Numbered from the stretch's first letter, positions 7,000 through 15,468 are shown. The stretch: DNA of 16,448 nt from JBJKRF01 sp046704785 (GCA_046704785.1 JBJKRF010000164.1:1-16448); one strand, 5' to 3'. Notes: generated by a model not told the origin, from the letters alone. Numbers and translations are program-made.

Positions 7000-8514
7000 T
7001 TACCAGGAGACTGCCGGTTGGGCCGGGTCGAGCGTTGGTAAGAATTGAGGCGCTTTTCGGACCTTGGTAGCCTGCTCGAAAGCGTAGGCGTACGAGAGCA
7101 AGCGGGCCTCCGTCCAGGGCGGGCCGAAGAACGAGAGTCCCACCGGTAGCCCAAAAACGTATCCGGCCGGGACGGTAACATGCGGGTAGCCAGCCACAGC
7201 GGCCGGCGACGAGCAACCGCCGCCGTAGTGATCCCCGTTGACCCAATCGATGCTCCAGGCCGGGCCGCTCGTTGGGGCCACGAGGGCGTCCAGGCTGTGT
7301 TGCTGCAACACGGCATCGATGCCCTCGCTGCGGGCGTAGCGCTGATCCCTGGCGAGTGCGCGCAAATATTTCTTCTGCGTCAACGGGCCTTTCTTCTGGG
7401 CGGCCAGCATGTGTTCCTGCCCGAAATACGGCATGACGCTGTCTGCGTGCAGATCGTTGAAGGCGATCACGTCGGCCAGGGATTTCACCGGTACGTCGGG
7501 GTTGCGCGCGGAAAGATACAGGTTCAGGTCGGTCTTGAATTCGTAGAGCAGCACTTCCAACTCGGATTTGCCAAATTTGGACTCGGTGTCGAGGTTGGCC
7601 GGGTCGATCAGAATCGCCCCCAGCGATTTGAGCACTTCGAGCGTGTGTTCCATGAGTTGGTCTACGCCGGGATGGAATCCGAAATAATTCCGCGAGACCC
7701 CGATGCGCACGCCTTTTAAAGCCTCCAGGCGCAGCAAACGGGTGTAGTCCGTTTCGACATGGCTGGCGCTCTCCGCCGTGGCCGGGTCCCGTTTATCGGG
7801 GCCGACCATGGCCCCCAGCAGCAACGCCGCATCGGTAACGGTACGTGCCATCGGGCCGGCGGTATCCTGGCTGTGGGCGATGGGCACGATTCCCGAACGG
7901 CTGACCAGCCCCAGGGTGGGTTTGAGTCCCACGATTCCGTTGATGGAAGCCGGGCACACCACCGAGCCGTCGGTCTCGGTGCCCACGGCGACCACGCAGA
8001 AGTCGGCGGCCACGGCTGCGCCCGACCCGGAACTGGAGCCGCAGGGACTGCGGTCGAGCGCGTAGGGGTTCCTGGTCTGCCCACCGCGACTGGACCAGCC
8101 GCTCGTCGAACGCGAGGAGCGGAAGTTGGCCCATTCGCTCAGGTTGGTTTTGCCCAACAGCACGGCTCCCGCGGCGCGCAGCCGTTCGACCAGGAAGGCG
8201 TCGCGCGGGGCGACCGAGCCCGCTAGCGCCAGGGACCCGGCGCTGGTTTGCATACGGTCGTGTGTGTCGATATTGTCTTTGATGAGAACGGGGATGCCGT
8301 GCAAGGGGCCGCGCATTTTCCCGGCCTGGCGTTCGCCATCCAGAGCGGCGGCGATGGCCGGGGCATCGGGATTGGTCTCGATCACGGCGTGGACGGCAGG
8401 GCCGCCCGAGTCGAGTTTTTCGATGCGGTCGAGATACAATTCGACAAGCTGCGCGGATGTCAAGCCTCCGTGCTGTAGCTTTTCCTGAAGCGCTGTGATC
8501 GTGTATTCGGGCAT
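7000..8514 (-). CDS. Amidase-signature family hydrolase
   Basis: This 504-residue amidase-signature enzyme hydrolyses a carboxamide; the substrate cannot be read from sequence. The Ser-cisSer-Lys catalytic set is visible: Lys79 in GIPVLIKDN, the Gly/Ser-rich SPCGSSSGSGAA (156-167) with the cis-serine at about Ser160, and nucleophile Ser184 in GTETDGSVVCPAS. The flanking MRGPLHGIP and NGIVGLKPT motifs are also typical. It is of the stand-alone amidase type rather than clearly GatA, since no gatB or gatC is nearby. I see no signal peptide, so it is probably cytoplasmic. A strong GGAGGAGG ribosome binding site sits just before the ATG at 8514. It follows the CBS-protein gene after 38 bases, probably in one transcript, and ends before the hairpin terminator at 6938-6962. 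Confidence 0.95.
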   Translation of the reverse strand: MPEYTITALQEKLQHGGLTSAQLVELYLDRIEKLDSGGPAVHAVIETNPDAPAIAAALDGERQAGKMRGPLHGIPVLIKDNIDTHDRMQTSAGSLALAGSVAPRDAFLVERLRAAGAVLLGKTNLSEWANFRSSRSTSGWSSRGGQTRNPYALDRSPCGSSSGSGAAVAADFCVVAVGTETDGSVVCPASINGIVGLKPTLGLVSRSGIVPIAHSQDTAGPMARTVTDAALLLGAMVGPDKRDPATAESASHVETDYTRLLRLEALKGVRIGVSRNYFGFHPGVDQLMEHTLEVLKSLGAILIDPANLDTESKFGKSELEVLLYEFKTDLNLYLSARNPDVPVKSLADVIAFNDLHADSVMPYFGQEHMLAAQKKGPLTQKKYLRALARDQRYARSEGIDAVLQQHSLDALVAPTSGPAWSIDWVNGDHYGGGCSSPAAVAGYPHVTVPAGYVFGLPVGLSFFGPPWTEARLLSYAYAFEQATKVRKAPQFLPTLDPAQPAVSW

Positions 8515-8528
8515 ACCCTCCTCCAGCG

Positions 8529-8548
8529 CCGGTCAGCGGCCTGACCGG
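8529..8548. other. 8-bp perfect hairpin between the CBS and amidase genes
   Basis: CCGGTCAG and CTGACCGG form a perfect 8-bp stem with a 4-base loop in the 38-base gap between the two genes. There is no T-run on either strand. It may tune amidase expression or stabilise mRNA ends rather than terminate transcription. Confidence 0.5.
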
Positions 8549-8552
8549 GGAA

Positions 8553-8993
8553 TCATTGTCCGCCGCGGATGTAGTGTTCGAGCTGCGAGATCATGAATTT
8601 CTGTTCGTGGACCACGGCATGCAGCACATCGCGGATGGATATCACGCCCAGCAGTTTGGTTCCGTCATAGACGGGCAGGTGCCGGATGTTTTTGTCGTTC
8701 ATGATCGCCATGCACTCTTCGAGCGGCTGGCCGGCTTCGACGTAGAGCACCTCGCCGGTCATCACGTCCTGTACGTGGGTATTGGCGGCGTTTCGCCCCA
8801 GAATATCGAGCTTGCGCACCAGGTCGCGTTCGGAGAGAATGCCGGTTACTTTCCCCTCCGCTGTTTTTACCAGCAACGCGCCGATGTTATGCTCTGCCAT
8901 CAGCTTCATGGCCTCCAGCGCGGTGGCGTCGGGGGGGACATAAAGAATGCCCTCACTATGTTTGGAGTTAAGCAAATCGCGAGCCGTGGACAT
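8553..8993 (-). CDS. CBS-domain pair protein
   Basis: This 146-residue protein consists almost entirely of two CBS motifs, about residues 10-62 and 73-132. Each has the usual pattern of a hydrophobic strand, then a GI[LI]S.RDL-type turn: GILSERDLVRK in the first and GVISIRDVLHA in the second. Such Bateman modules bind adenine nucleotides and usually act as small regulatory or sensory proteins. No catalytic domain is attached. The ATG at 8993 has a good GAGGAG ribosome binding site 6 bases upstream. The gene precedes the amidase gene by 38 bases and has its own promoter and a leader of about 117 bases. A regulatory link to the amidase is inference only. Confidence 0.93.
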   Translation of the reverse strand: MSTARDLLNSKHSEGILYVPPDATALEAMKLMAEHNIGALLVKTAEGKVTGILSERDLVRKLDILGRNAANTHVQDVMTGEVLYVEAGQPLEECMAIMNDKNIRHLPVYDGTKLLGVISIRDVLHAVVHEQKFMISQLEHYIRGGQ

Positions 8994-9052
8994 GTTCTTC
9001 TCCTCTTGTCGGATTAGGGTTTAAAGCATTGCCGCAATAGGTAAGGAGAAAG

Positions 9053-9083
9053 GGGTGCGGAGCACTTCGTGCGCCCACACCCA
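9053..9083. other. Strong hairpin in the leader of the CBS gene
   Basis: The leader contains a nested hairpin: GCAC-TTC-GTGC at its tip, extended by GGGTGCGG on one side pairing with CCCACACCC on the other, with one or two mismatches. It lies about 60 bases upstream of the CBS start codon, between promoter and gene. A role in attenuation or mRNA stability is possible but not shown. Confidence 0.45.
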
Positions 9084-9116
9084 TGTTTTCCCTTGATTGA
9101 AAATACATTTGAAATC

Positions 9117-9145
9117 AGTGTACAGGAATTAAATCGGCCTGTCAA
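9117..9145 (-). promoter_or_regulatory. Sigma70-type promoter of the CBS-amidase unit
   Basis: On the minus strand there is a perfect -35 box TTGACA (9145-9140) and, after exactly 17 bases, TACACT (9122-9117), which matches the -10 consensus in 4 of 6 positions including the key TA...T. The predicted start is near 9110, giving a 5' leader of about 117 bases before the CBS-protein ATG. Confidence 0.75.
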
Positions 9146-9265
9146 CAAAGTACCAGGCTTCACGAAGAGAGAGGCTGCCTGGGCCTTTACGTCTGCTCTC
9201 CTGCTACGGGAAATCTCAAGAAGTCTGTCAGCGCGTGGCAGCCATCTTTTTGTGCACATGCCCGT

Positions 9266-9475
9266 TTGGACCAAGCGCAGGCGACGGTGGCGACGGCGTA
9301 TGCCGTCGCGCGGGTGGTGTACCGGATGCTGAAATATCAGGTGGAATATGAACCTTTAAGTGTGGCCGAATATGAAAAACGATATCGAAGCCAGCAAATC
9401 AAGTACTTGGAGCGAAGAGCCCATAAGCTTGGTCTTCAATTGCTCTTGTCCCTTTACCTTTTCGGGTTCGGGTAA
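9266..9475 (+). pseudogene. C-terminal relic of an IS110-like transposase
   Basis: About 50 codons match the pattern of an IS110-type transposase C-terminus. ATVATAYAVARVVYRMLK is followed by a tyrosine-rich spacer (EYEKRYRSQQ) and by LERRAHKLGLQL, equivalent to the ending A-L-V-A-V-A-H...Y-H-L-L...YE..YR....L.RRA..LG seen in that family. The RuvC-like N-terminal half and the transposase_20 core are absent. Upstream, the same frame holds unrelated sequence. After LGLQL the frame runs into filler and stops at 9475. There is no credible start (only a TTG). I call it a decayed fragment. Family assignment rests on memory of the motif and is moderately sure. Confidence 0.55.
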
Positions 9476-9534
9476 GTTGTTCGCCTCGGAGTCATTTACC
9501 CTGAACTCCGGCCATCTCAGATGGCAATTCATTC

Positions 9535-9600
9535 TGTGCGTGACACGGCGCACACTTTCACCGCACACGGCTCAAGCCGCCTCAAACGCCCTTCTTAGGG
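9535..9600 (-). other. Group II intron domain V-like relic
   Basis: On the minus strand, bases 9573-9555 read GAGCCGTGTGCGGTGAAAG. This is the expected 5' strand and apical GAAA of a bacterial group II intron domain V, and it is preceded by a GGCGGCTT run often found just before domain V. The 3' strand is disturbed: CACGCAC occurs later, with extra bases in between, and then AGAAT instead of GGTTC. No intron-encoded protein is nearby. It is either a decayed scrap or a chance match. Confidence 0.4.
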
Positions 9601-9679
9601 GGCGCGCTACAACAATCGTAGTATTGATTATAGGGCAAGTTTTGGAAAATGGAGCGCCGAAAACGACGGGGTTGGCATA

Positions 9680-9718
9680 AAGTCGCTTAAGGTGTCGGCC
9701 ACTGCTCTTAAGCGGCTT
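9680..9718 (-). terminator. Hairpin overlapping the antitoxin stop codon
   Basis: AAGTCGCTTAAG (9680-9691) pairs with CTTAAGCGGCTT (9707-9718) over 12 bp, with one G-T wobble and a 15-base loop. The antitoxin TAA (9708-9710) lies inside the stem. On the minus strand only a short TTTAT follows, so termination may be weak. Confidence 0.45.
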
Positions 9719-10007
9719 GCGAAGAATTTTGAGCTTCTGCCATCGCAGATGAAATAATCTCATCCTTTACGCCTTTCTTTCGCAGGCTTTCGATCAGTGC
9801 TGAAAGTTCTACGCTACTTTCAAATCGCTCAAGGTCGGTTCGCAATCCTTGGCCGATATATGCCTTGATCAAGGCCTGATAACCGGAGAATCCAAGCAAG
9901 GGCGCGACCCGCTTTAAGTCATCGATGACGTCATCAGGAATGCGGATGCTGACCATCGTCATCTGGCGATCTCTTCGTAAACGCTGGGCGAGTTTATTGG
10001 TTTTCAT
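9708..10007 (-). CDS. brnA: BrnA-type antitoxin (internal start within the fused frame)
   Basis: Starting at the ATG at 10007 gives 99 residues. The ribbon-helix-helix region is TMVSIRIPDDVIDDLKRVA (17-35), followed by LLGFSGYQALIKAYIGQGLR (37-56), a block common in antitoxins paired with BrnT. A charged, helical C-terminus (about 60-95) should wrap the toxin. A GAGAGAGAAAA stretch just upstream can serve as ribosome binding site, so free antitoxin can probably be made in addition to any fusion. As a DNA-binding protein it would be expected to bind the inverted repeat at 10300-10321 and repress its own operon. Confidence 0.72.
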   Translation of the reverse strand: MKTNKLAQRLRRDRQMTMVSIRIPDDVIDDLKRVAPLLGFSGYQALIKAYIGQGLRTDLERFESSVELSALIESLRKKGVKDEIISSAMAEAQNSSQAA

Positions 10008-10292
10008 AGTTTTCTCTCTCTCTGTGGTTGTTACTAATCGGGCGGAGATAATACGAATAATGTCGTTACGCATCACGTAAATGACGTACAACAATTGCCA
10101 GTTCGTACTCAACCCAATAATGGTCTCTCGAAGCTCTCCGCCGACGCTTTCATCGGCAAGATAACATACGAATGGGTCGAAAAACGATTCGCAAGCCAAC
10201 TCAAACGTAACGCCATGCTTGTGAAGATTGCTCGCAGCTTTCTGGCTATCCCACTCAAAGGCAATGTTGTGGAGCGAGTATTTGACCTTCAT
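9708..10292 (-). CDS. brnT: BrnT toxin read continuously into BrnA antitoxin (fused frame)
   Basis: Residues 1-95 are a BrnT-type ribonuclease toxin of the RelE-like fold. They show FEWDSQKAASNLHKHGVTFE (12-31), ESFFDPF (35-41), the RETIIGLS strand and the end strand IIRIISARLVTTTERE. From Met96 the same frame becomes a BrnA/CopG-type ribbon-helix-helix antitoxin. There is no stop codon between the two halves, so translation from 10292 would yield a 194-residue toxin-antitoxin fusion, whereas these are normally two short genes. A separate antitoxin start is likely at 10007. The ATG at 10292 has no Shine-Dalgarno but sits exactly at the transcription start predicted from the promoter 10300-10328. 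In a type II system the antitoxin binds the toxin and represses the operon. Confidence 0.83.
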   Translation of the reverse strand: MKVKYSLHNIAFEWDSQKAASNLHKHGVTFELACESFFDPFVCYLADESVGGELRETIIGLSTNWQLLYVIYVMRNDIIRIISARLVTTTEREKTMKTNKLAQRLRRDRQMTMVSIRIPDDVIDDLKRVAPLLGFSGYQALIKAYIGQGLRTDLERFESSVELSALIESLRKKGVKDEIISSAMAEAQNSSQAA

Positions 10293-10299
10293 CGAGCTA

Positions 10300-10328
10300 A
10301 GTATAGCAATCTGTATATACTATGTCGA
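10300..10328 (-). promoter_or_regulatory. Leaderless promoter and inverted-repeat operator of the brnTA locus
   Basis: On the minus strand, TCGACA (10328-10323; one mismatch to the -35 consensus) and TATACT (10305-10300; -10) are separated by exactly 17 bases. Only 7 bases separate the -10 box from the toxin ATG, so the transcript should begin at or one base before the start codon. The -10 box is also one arm of a perfect inverted repeat, AGTATA-N10-TATACT (10321-10316 and 10305-10300), well placed for binding by the ribbon-helix-helix antitoxin. Confidence 0.65.
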
Positions 10329-10456
10329 TACGTATTCTGTGGCAAAAAAACTATAAATCTGAAAATTGCTCGTTTTGCTCTGGTTGTGCCGGATTTTTTA
10401 GCTTTCTCACCGTCCCCTTCTCTCTCCTTCCCCGAAATCGGGTAGGGAGTTTCACG

Positions 10457-10551
10457 AGTACCGCAACTTCCCTAAGTTGTAGGGTTGCATTCTGAATTTC
10501 TTCCCCGAAAACCAGACCTTGCATTCTCCATTTTTATAAAGTTGCGGCACT
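10457..10551. repeat. Small inverted-repeat element in the brnTA-katG gap
   Basis: AGTACCGCAACTT (10457-10469) and AAGTTGCGGCACT (10539-10551) are inverted with 12 of 13 matches and bound a 95-base AT-rich unit. Inside are a CAACTT/AAGTTG mini-hairpin and two copies of TTGCATTCT. The form is that of a miniature inverted-repeat element. No gene is visible in the whole gap 10306-10616. Confidence 0.4.
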
Positions 10552-10571
10552 AGGCATTCTGCCTTCTGACG

Positions 10572-10611
10572 ACATCAAAGAGCGATGGGCACGCCCATCG
10601 CTCTTTGATGT
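10572..10611. terminator. 19-bp perfect hairpin directly after katG
   Basis: Bases 10572-10590 and 10593-10611 are perfect reverse complements (19 bp) with 2 bases between them, ending 5 bases from the katG stop codon. The T-run that would complete an intrinsic terminator (TTTT, 10611-10614) is on the plus strand. On the minus strand, the katG direction, the stem is followed by GTC and no T-run. It may still end or protect the katG transcript. Confidence 0.6.
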
Positions 10612-10616
10612 TTTGG

Positions 10617-12791
<2,175 letters not shown>

Positions 12792-13092
12792 GAATCGTTA
12801 CTCCTTTCGTTGTGTGAATTGTTGAACGGCGTTCTCCCAATTGCGCTTTTTGATAAATGCCAGCGGATGGGTATCGCTAATCCTCAAAGATGATCCTTAT
12901 CCATCTTGCCCTCAAAAAAGAGACGATCCGCCCTATTTCTTGCAATTCGGGCATAGCCATAGCGATTTGAGGGCGCAGAATCGTATGCCCCGTTGCTTCC
13001 TCCAGCTTTCTGGCAGTAATCCATTGGCTAAAAACGGAGGGCCCATGGATGAAAAGTGTGCGAGGGATGTCACGGCGAGAAGTCGCACTTTG

Positions 13093-13139
13093 GCGACGAA
13101 GCAGTCTCCTTCGTCAAAAGGTTAGATTGCTTCACTCGC
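13093..13139. repeat. Imperfect palindrome of a dispersed intergenic repeat type
   Basis: GCGACGAAGCAGTCTCC (13093-13109) pairs with the arm at 13122-13139 (AGATTGCTTC and an ending ACTCGC), with one bulge and one or two mismatches. The flanks TCACGGCGAGAAGTCGC and TTCGCAATGACATG extend the unit. Its accidental translation (a run ending FAMT) is of the kind often seen where non-coding REP-like repeats are mistaken for genes. Copy number in this genome is unknown. Confidence 0.5.
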
Positions 13140-13283
13140 GAAGAACGCTCGTTCGCAATGACATGCACACTTTCAATCGATGAGCCAAACGGAGTTCAGA
13201 ACCTATTCTCAAGTCGCTCCCTGGCGTTGACGAATAATCACTGTTGGTTAGTATACCCTCTCCAGTCTCGCTTTTAAAGGATG

Positions 13284-13411
13284 CTCTCCCGTTTTTAACG
13301 GGAAACATGAGAATTTTTAACGCAAAGCCGCAAAGTTTTTGCACAAGAAAGCCAAGTCCCGCGCTTCTTTGCGGGATTGCGTTAAAGCTTTTCCCGTTAA
13401 TTATGGGAGAG
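13284..13411. repeat. Nested inverted-repeat element (MITE-like, 128 bp)
   Basis: Outer arms begin and end with CTCTCCC (13284-13290) and GGGAGAG (13405-13411), and continue into AACGGGAAA / TTTCCCGTT. Inner arms are TTTAACGCAAAGCCGCAAAG (13316-13335) and its reverse complement with 18 of 20 matches at 13367-13386. The left outer arm also folds on itself (CCCG...CGGG). No reading frame is present. The layout suggests a non-autonomous miniature element or a repeat of the CGCAAAG type. Confidence 0.6.
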
Positions 13412-13451
13412 TCACTTCATCCTGCTAATTCCCAGAGGACCAATTCGTACC

Positions 13452-14744
13452 TCAAACAGGTTCTGGTCGACTTGCCAAGGAAATAAGCCCTTCAAGCAAA
13501 AGTCCAATAAGCGAAAACATGACCCACACCGATAGGGCCACGTTTGTCTCGAACGTTATCAGGTTGGACACCAGTTCGTTCAGCGAATGGGCCCCAGAAG
13601 CCTCACCCGTCAACGCAGGAATAGCATTCACGACACCAAGCGTCAACGTAAGCGCATAAGAAGTCACTACCCAAAGTAAAAAGGTCGCTAACAATCCACT
13701 GACGATAGCGCTGGCAAAGTAATCAAGAAAATAAGCTGCAGGCACAATTCCTTCTTTAGCCAAGGATGGTTTTTCGACAGCAAACCAACCGAGAATGCCA
13801 CCGCCTATGACAGGCAGGAAAAACACCACGGCATAATAGATTAAGGGTAACAACCATTCATTTCCATCAAATGCGATCAACTGTCCGAATTGGTGAGCAC
13901 TGGTGACAGTGCTCGTTAAAAAGTAACCGATGGTAATAATCCCGCCTGCGGCTGCCAGGCCGGAGATGACAGAAAAACAAGATCGCGGGCGCAATACCCA
14001 CCAGCGCCTCAACCAGGGCAGGATTGTTCCAATGCCAAATGCATCTATCCCTAACTGAATAGCCACCGGCAAATCCAGAATTGCCTGGGGAAAGCTAAAG
14101 GATGTTATTTTGTATTGGGTGATCGTCTTCCAAACAAGGTCGGGCAGGATGGATAGAACTGCAATTGTCGCCACAATCACAATTGGTGCTTGCATCAATA
14201 AAAACATAGATGGGAAGGTAAATAAACGTCCGGGTAGAGATTTGGGAGCAGGCCCTATTCTTAACTGAGCCGAACGGGCCAGCAAGCTGCCTGCTACCCC
14301 GGCAAGAGCCCCTGCTGCCATAAACGCCCACAGAATTTCTTGCATCCGCCAGGGTATTCCTGTCACTACGTTTACCATCAATCGGTTGAGTTGCTCTTCG
14401 CTGGTCTGATGTAAACCGAACTGGAGCAATGGCTCAATGCCGAGCAGACTGGCTATCACTGTTCCCGCCAGAAGATAAGTAACCGTTGAAGCCAGAATCC
14501 CTACCGCGAGACCGATTTGTATCGATCCTCGCCAGGTATCCTTCCACCCCCAGGCGGTAGCAAGTGTGCCGCTCATTAGAATAATCAACGAACAGAAAAT
14601 AAAGCCCAGGGGAACAATCCAGTCAGGCGAACTTGACCATTCCGAGATATATTTAGCTGGCCAGGCCTGCATAAAGGTAAAATGCAGTGCTGCTGTACAT
14701 ACCAGACCGGCAACTATCCCGCAAAAGATCGTTCGGGTATGCAT
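13452..14744 (-). CDS. Polytopic membrane protein of unknown function
   Basis: I do not recognise this 430-residue protein. It is mostly hydrophobic, with about nine or ten predicted membrane helices, roughly residues 4-26, 42-64, 74-103, 134-156, 178-200, 225-245, 256-279, 297-322, 340-372 and 402-424. The soluble loops are short; the longest, at about 104-133 and 375-400, are polar and acidic. Two Arg/Trp-rich turns (WLRRWWVLRPR at 244-254; LLARSAQLR) are likely cytoplasmic. There is no Walker motif, CxxC site or transporter signature that I can identify. A strong GGAGG ribosome binding site lies 6 bases before the ATG at 14744. It stands alone, ending 41 bases from the nested repeat that separates it from katG. 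G+C is visibly lower than in the hyp genes. Confidence 0.85.
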   Translation of the reverse strand: MHTRTIFCGIVAGLVCTAALHFTFMQAWPAKYISEWSSSPDWIVPLGFIFCSLIILMSGTLATAWGWKDTWRGSIQIGLAVGILASTVTYLLAGTVIASLLGIEPLLQFGLHQTSEEQLNRLMVNVVTGIPWRMQEILWAFMAAGALAGVAGSLLARSAQLRIGPAPKSLPGRLFTFPSMFLLMQAPIVIVATIAVLSILPDLVWKTITQYKITSFSFPQAILDLPVAIQLGIDAFGIGTILPWLRRWWVLRPRSCFSVISGLAAAGGIITIGYFLTSTVTSAHQFGQLIAFDGNEWLLPLIYYAVVFFLPVIGGGILGWFAVEKPSLAKEGIVPAAYFLDYFASAIVSGLLATFLLWVVTSYALTLTLGVVNAIPALTGEASGAHSLNELVSNLITFETNVALSVWVMFSLIGLLLEGLISLASRPEPV

Positions 14745-15055
14745 AGAACCCCTCCTATGAAATAAGAGTACAACATTTGGATAGGCCTTAAGGAAGTTTG
14801 CCGAACAGGTGCAAAATTCTGGATGTAGATGAGGCGCAGGTTGAGCTATTGATACATGACCAACTGGTTGCCTTGCCAGTCGGGGCCATCTTGCAGGTTA
14901 TACAGACGATGATGCTTCGGTCGTCCCAGGGATGTGTTTCCAGCAGCTCGATACATCCCAGTACGAAATTGGGGGATGGAGAGCTGTTGTCACTGGCCGG
15001 GGAATCTGATCCGTGATTGGCCCAAATCCTTCACGAAAAGAAAAGTCACTCCTAG
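14745..15055. other. Intergenic stretch between the membrane protein and the intron remnant
   Basis: About 310 bases. The left end holds the ribosome binding site of the membrane protein gene. A plus-strand frame of 72 codons starting at TTG (14798-15016) has a poor ribosome binding site and no recognisable motif, so I do not call it a gene. The left boundary of the intron remnant is somewhere in this stretch but leaves no visible mark. Confidence 0.4.
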
Positions 15056-15448
15056 CGCAAACAACGCTATTGGCAACGCCACAAAAACCGCCCCGACTTC
15101 TCGGATGGAAAAGCCAACCTTGCCAAATATGCCGACACGCACATCCGACGACATGTTAAGGTGCGAAGCGCAAAAAGCCCTTACGACGGCGACTGGCCCT
15201 ACTGGATTAATCGCCTGGGAAAAGACCCTTCCAAATCCAACCGGGTAATTGCGTTGCTCAAGAACCAACTTGGCCGTTGTTTGTACTGCGGACTGCATTT
15301 CATCTCAAATGACCACATCGAAATCCACCATCGCAACGGCAACCACAGCGACAACGCCGTTACCAATTTGGCTTTGTTACATGGTCATTGCCATGATGAA
15401 GTCCACCGAATAAAGCCTGCCTTGAGCGCAGTCGAAGAGTACTCGTGA
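15056..15448 (+). pseudogene. Group II intron-encoded protein, C-terminal HNH endonuclease fragment
   Basis: The frame reads RYWQRHKNR, then HIRRHVKVRSAKSPYDGDW, then YWINRLGKDP and the HNH domain: CLYCG, the IEIHHR motif, and NLALLHGHCHDEVH. This is the standard C-terminus of group II intron maturases that carry a DNA endonuclease, which nicks the second strand at the target site. Two CxxC/CH zinc-ligand pairs and the catalytic HH are intact. An in-frame TAG at 15053 separates it from any upstream protein. The reverse-transcriptase and maturase (X) domains are missing. A GTG at 15161 is the only in-frame start-like codon, without a clear ribosome binding site. The stop TGA is at 15446-15448. 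It is very likely not expressed as a working protein. Confidence 0.82.
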
Positions 15449-15468
15449 CAAAGAGCCTGTTATCTGAA

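Larger units (their letters stand above)
12792..13451. other. Gene-free, repeat-rich 660-bp intergenic region
   Basis: There is no convincing gene here. It contains the katG ribosome binding site, an inverted pair GCCCTCAAA (12908-12916) / TTTGAGGGC (12966-12974) with a further CGGGCATA/TATGCCC pair interleaved, and the two palindromic units listed at 13093-13139 and 13284-13411. Apparent reading frames across it translate repeat sequence. Confidence 0.6.

Noticed and set aside
9014..9274. Minus-strand open frame of 86 codons upstream of the CBS gene
   Set aside because: It spans the CBS promoter and leader hairpin and has no motif or ribosome binding site.
13056..13277. Plus-strand frame with a cysteine/histidine-rich start resembling a CxxCH haem site
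   Set aside because: The apparent motif CEGCHGEKSH is the translation of a palindromic intergenic repeat. There is no ribosome binding site and the rest of the frame is repeat sequence.
14798..15016. Plus-strand frame of 72 codons starting with TTG
   Set aside because: Weak start with the purine run too close to it, no recognisable domain, and it ends just before the intron remnant. It could be a real small gene but I cannot support it.
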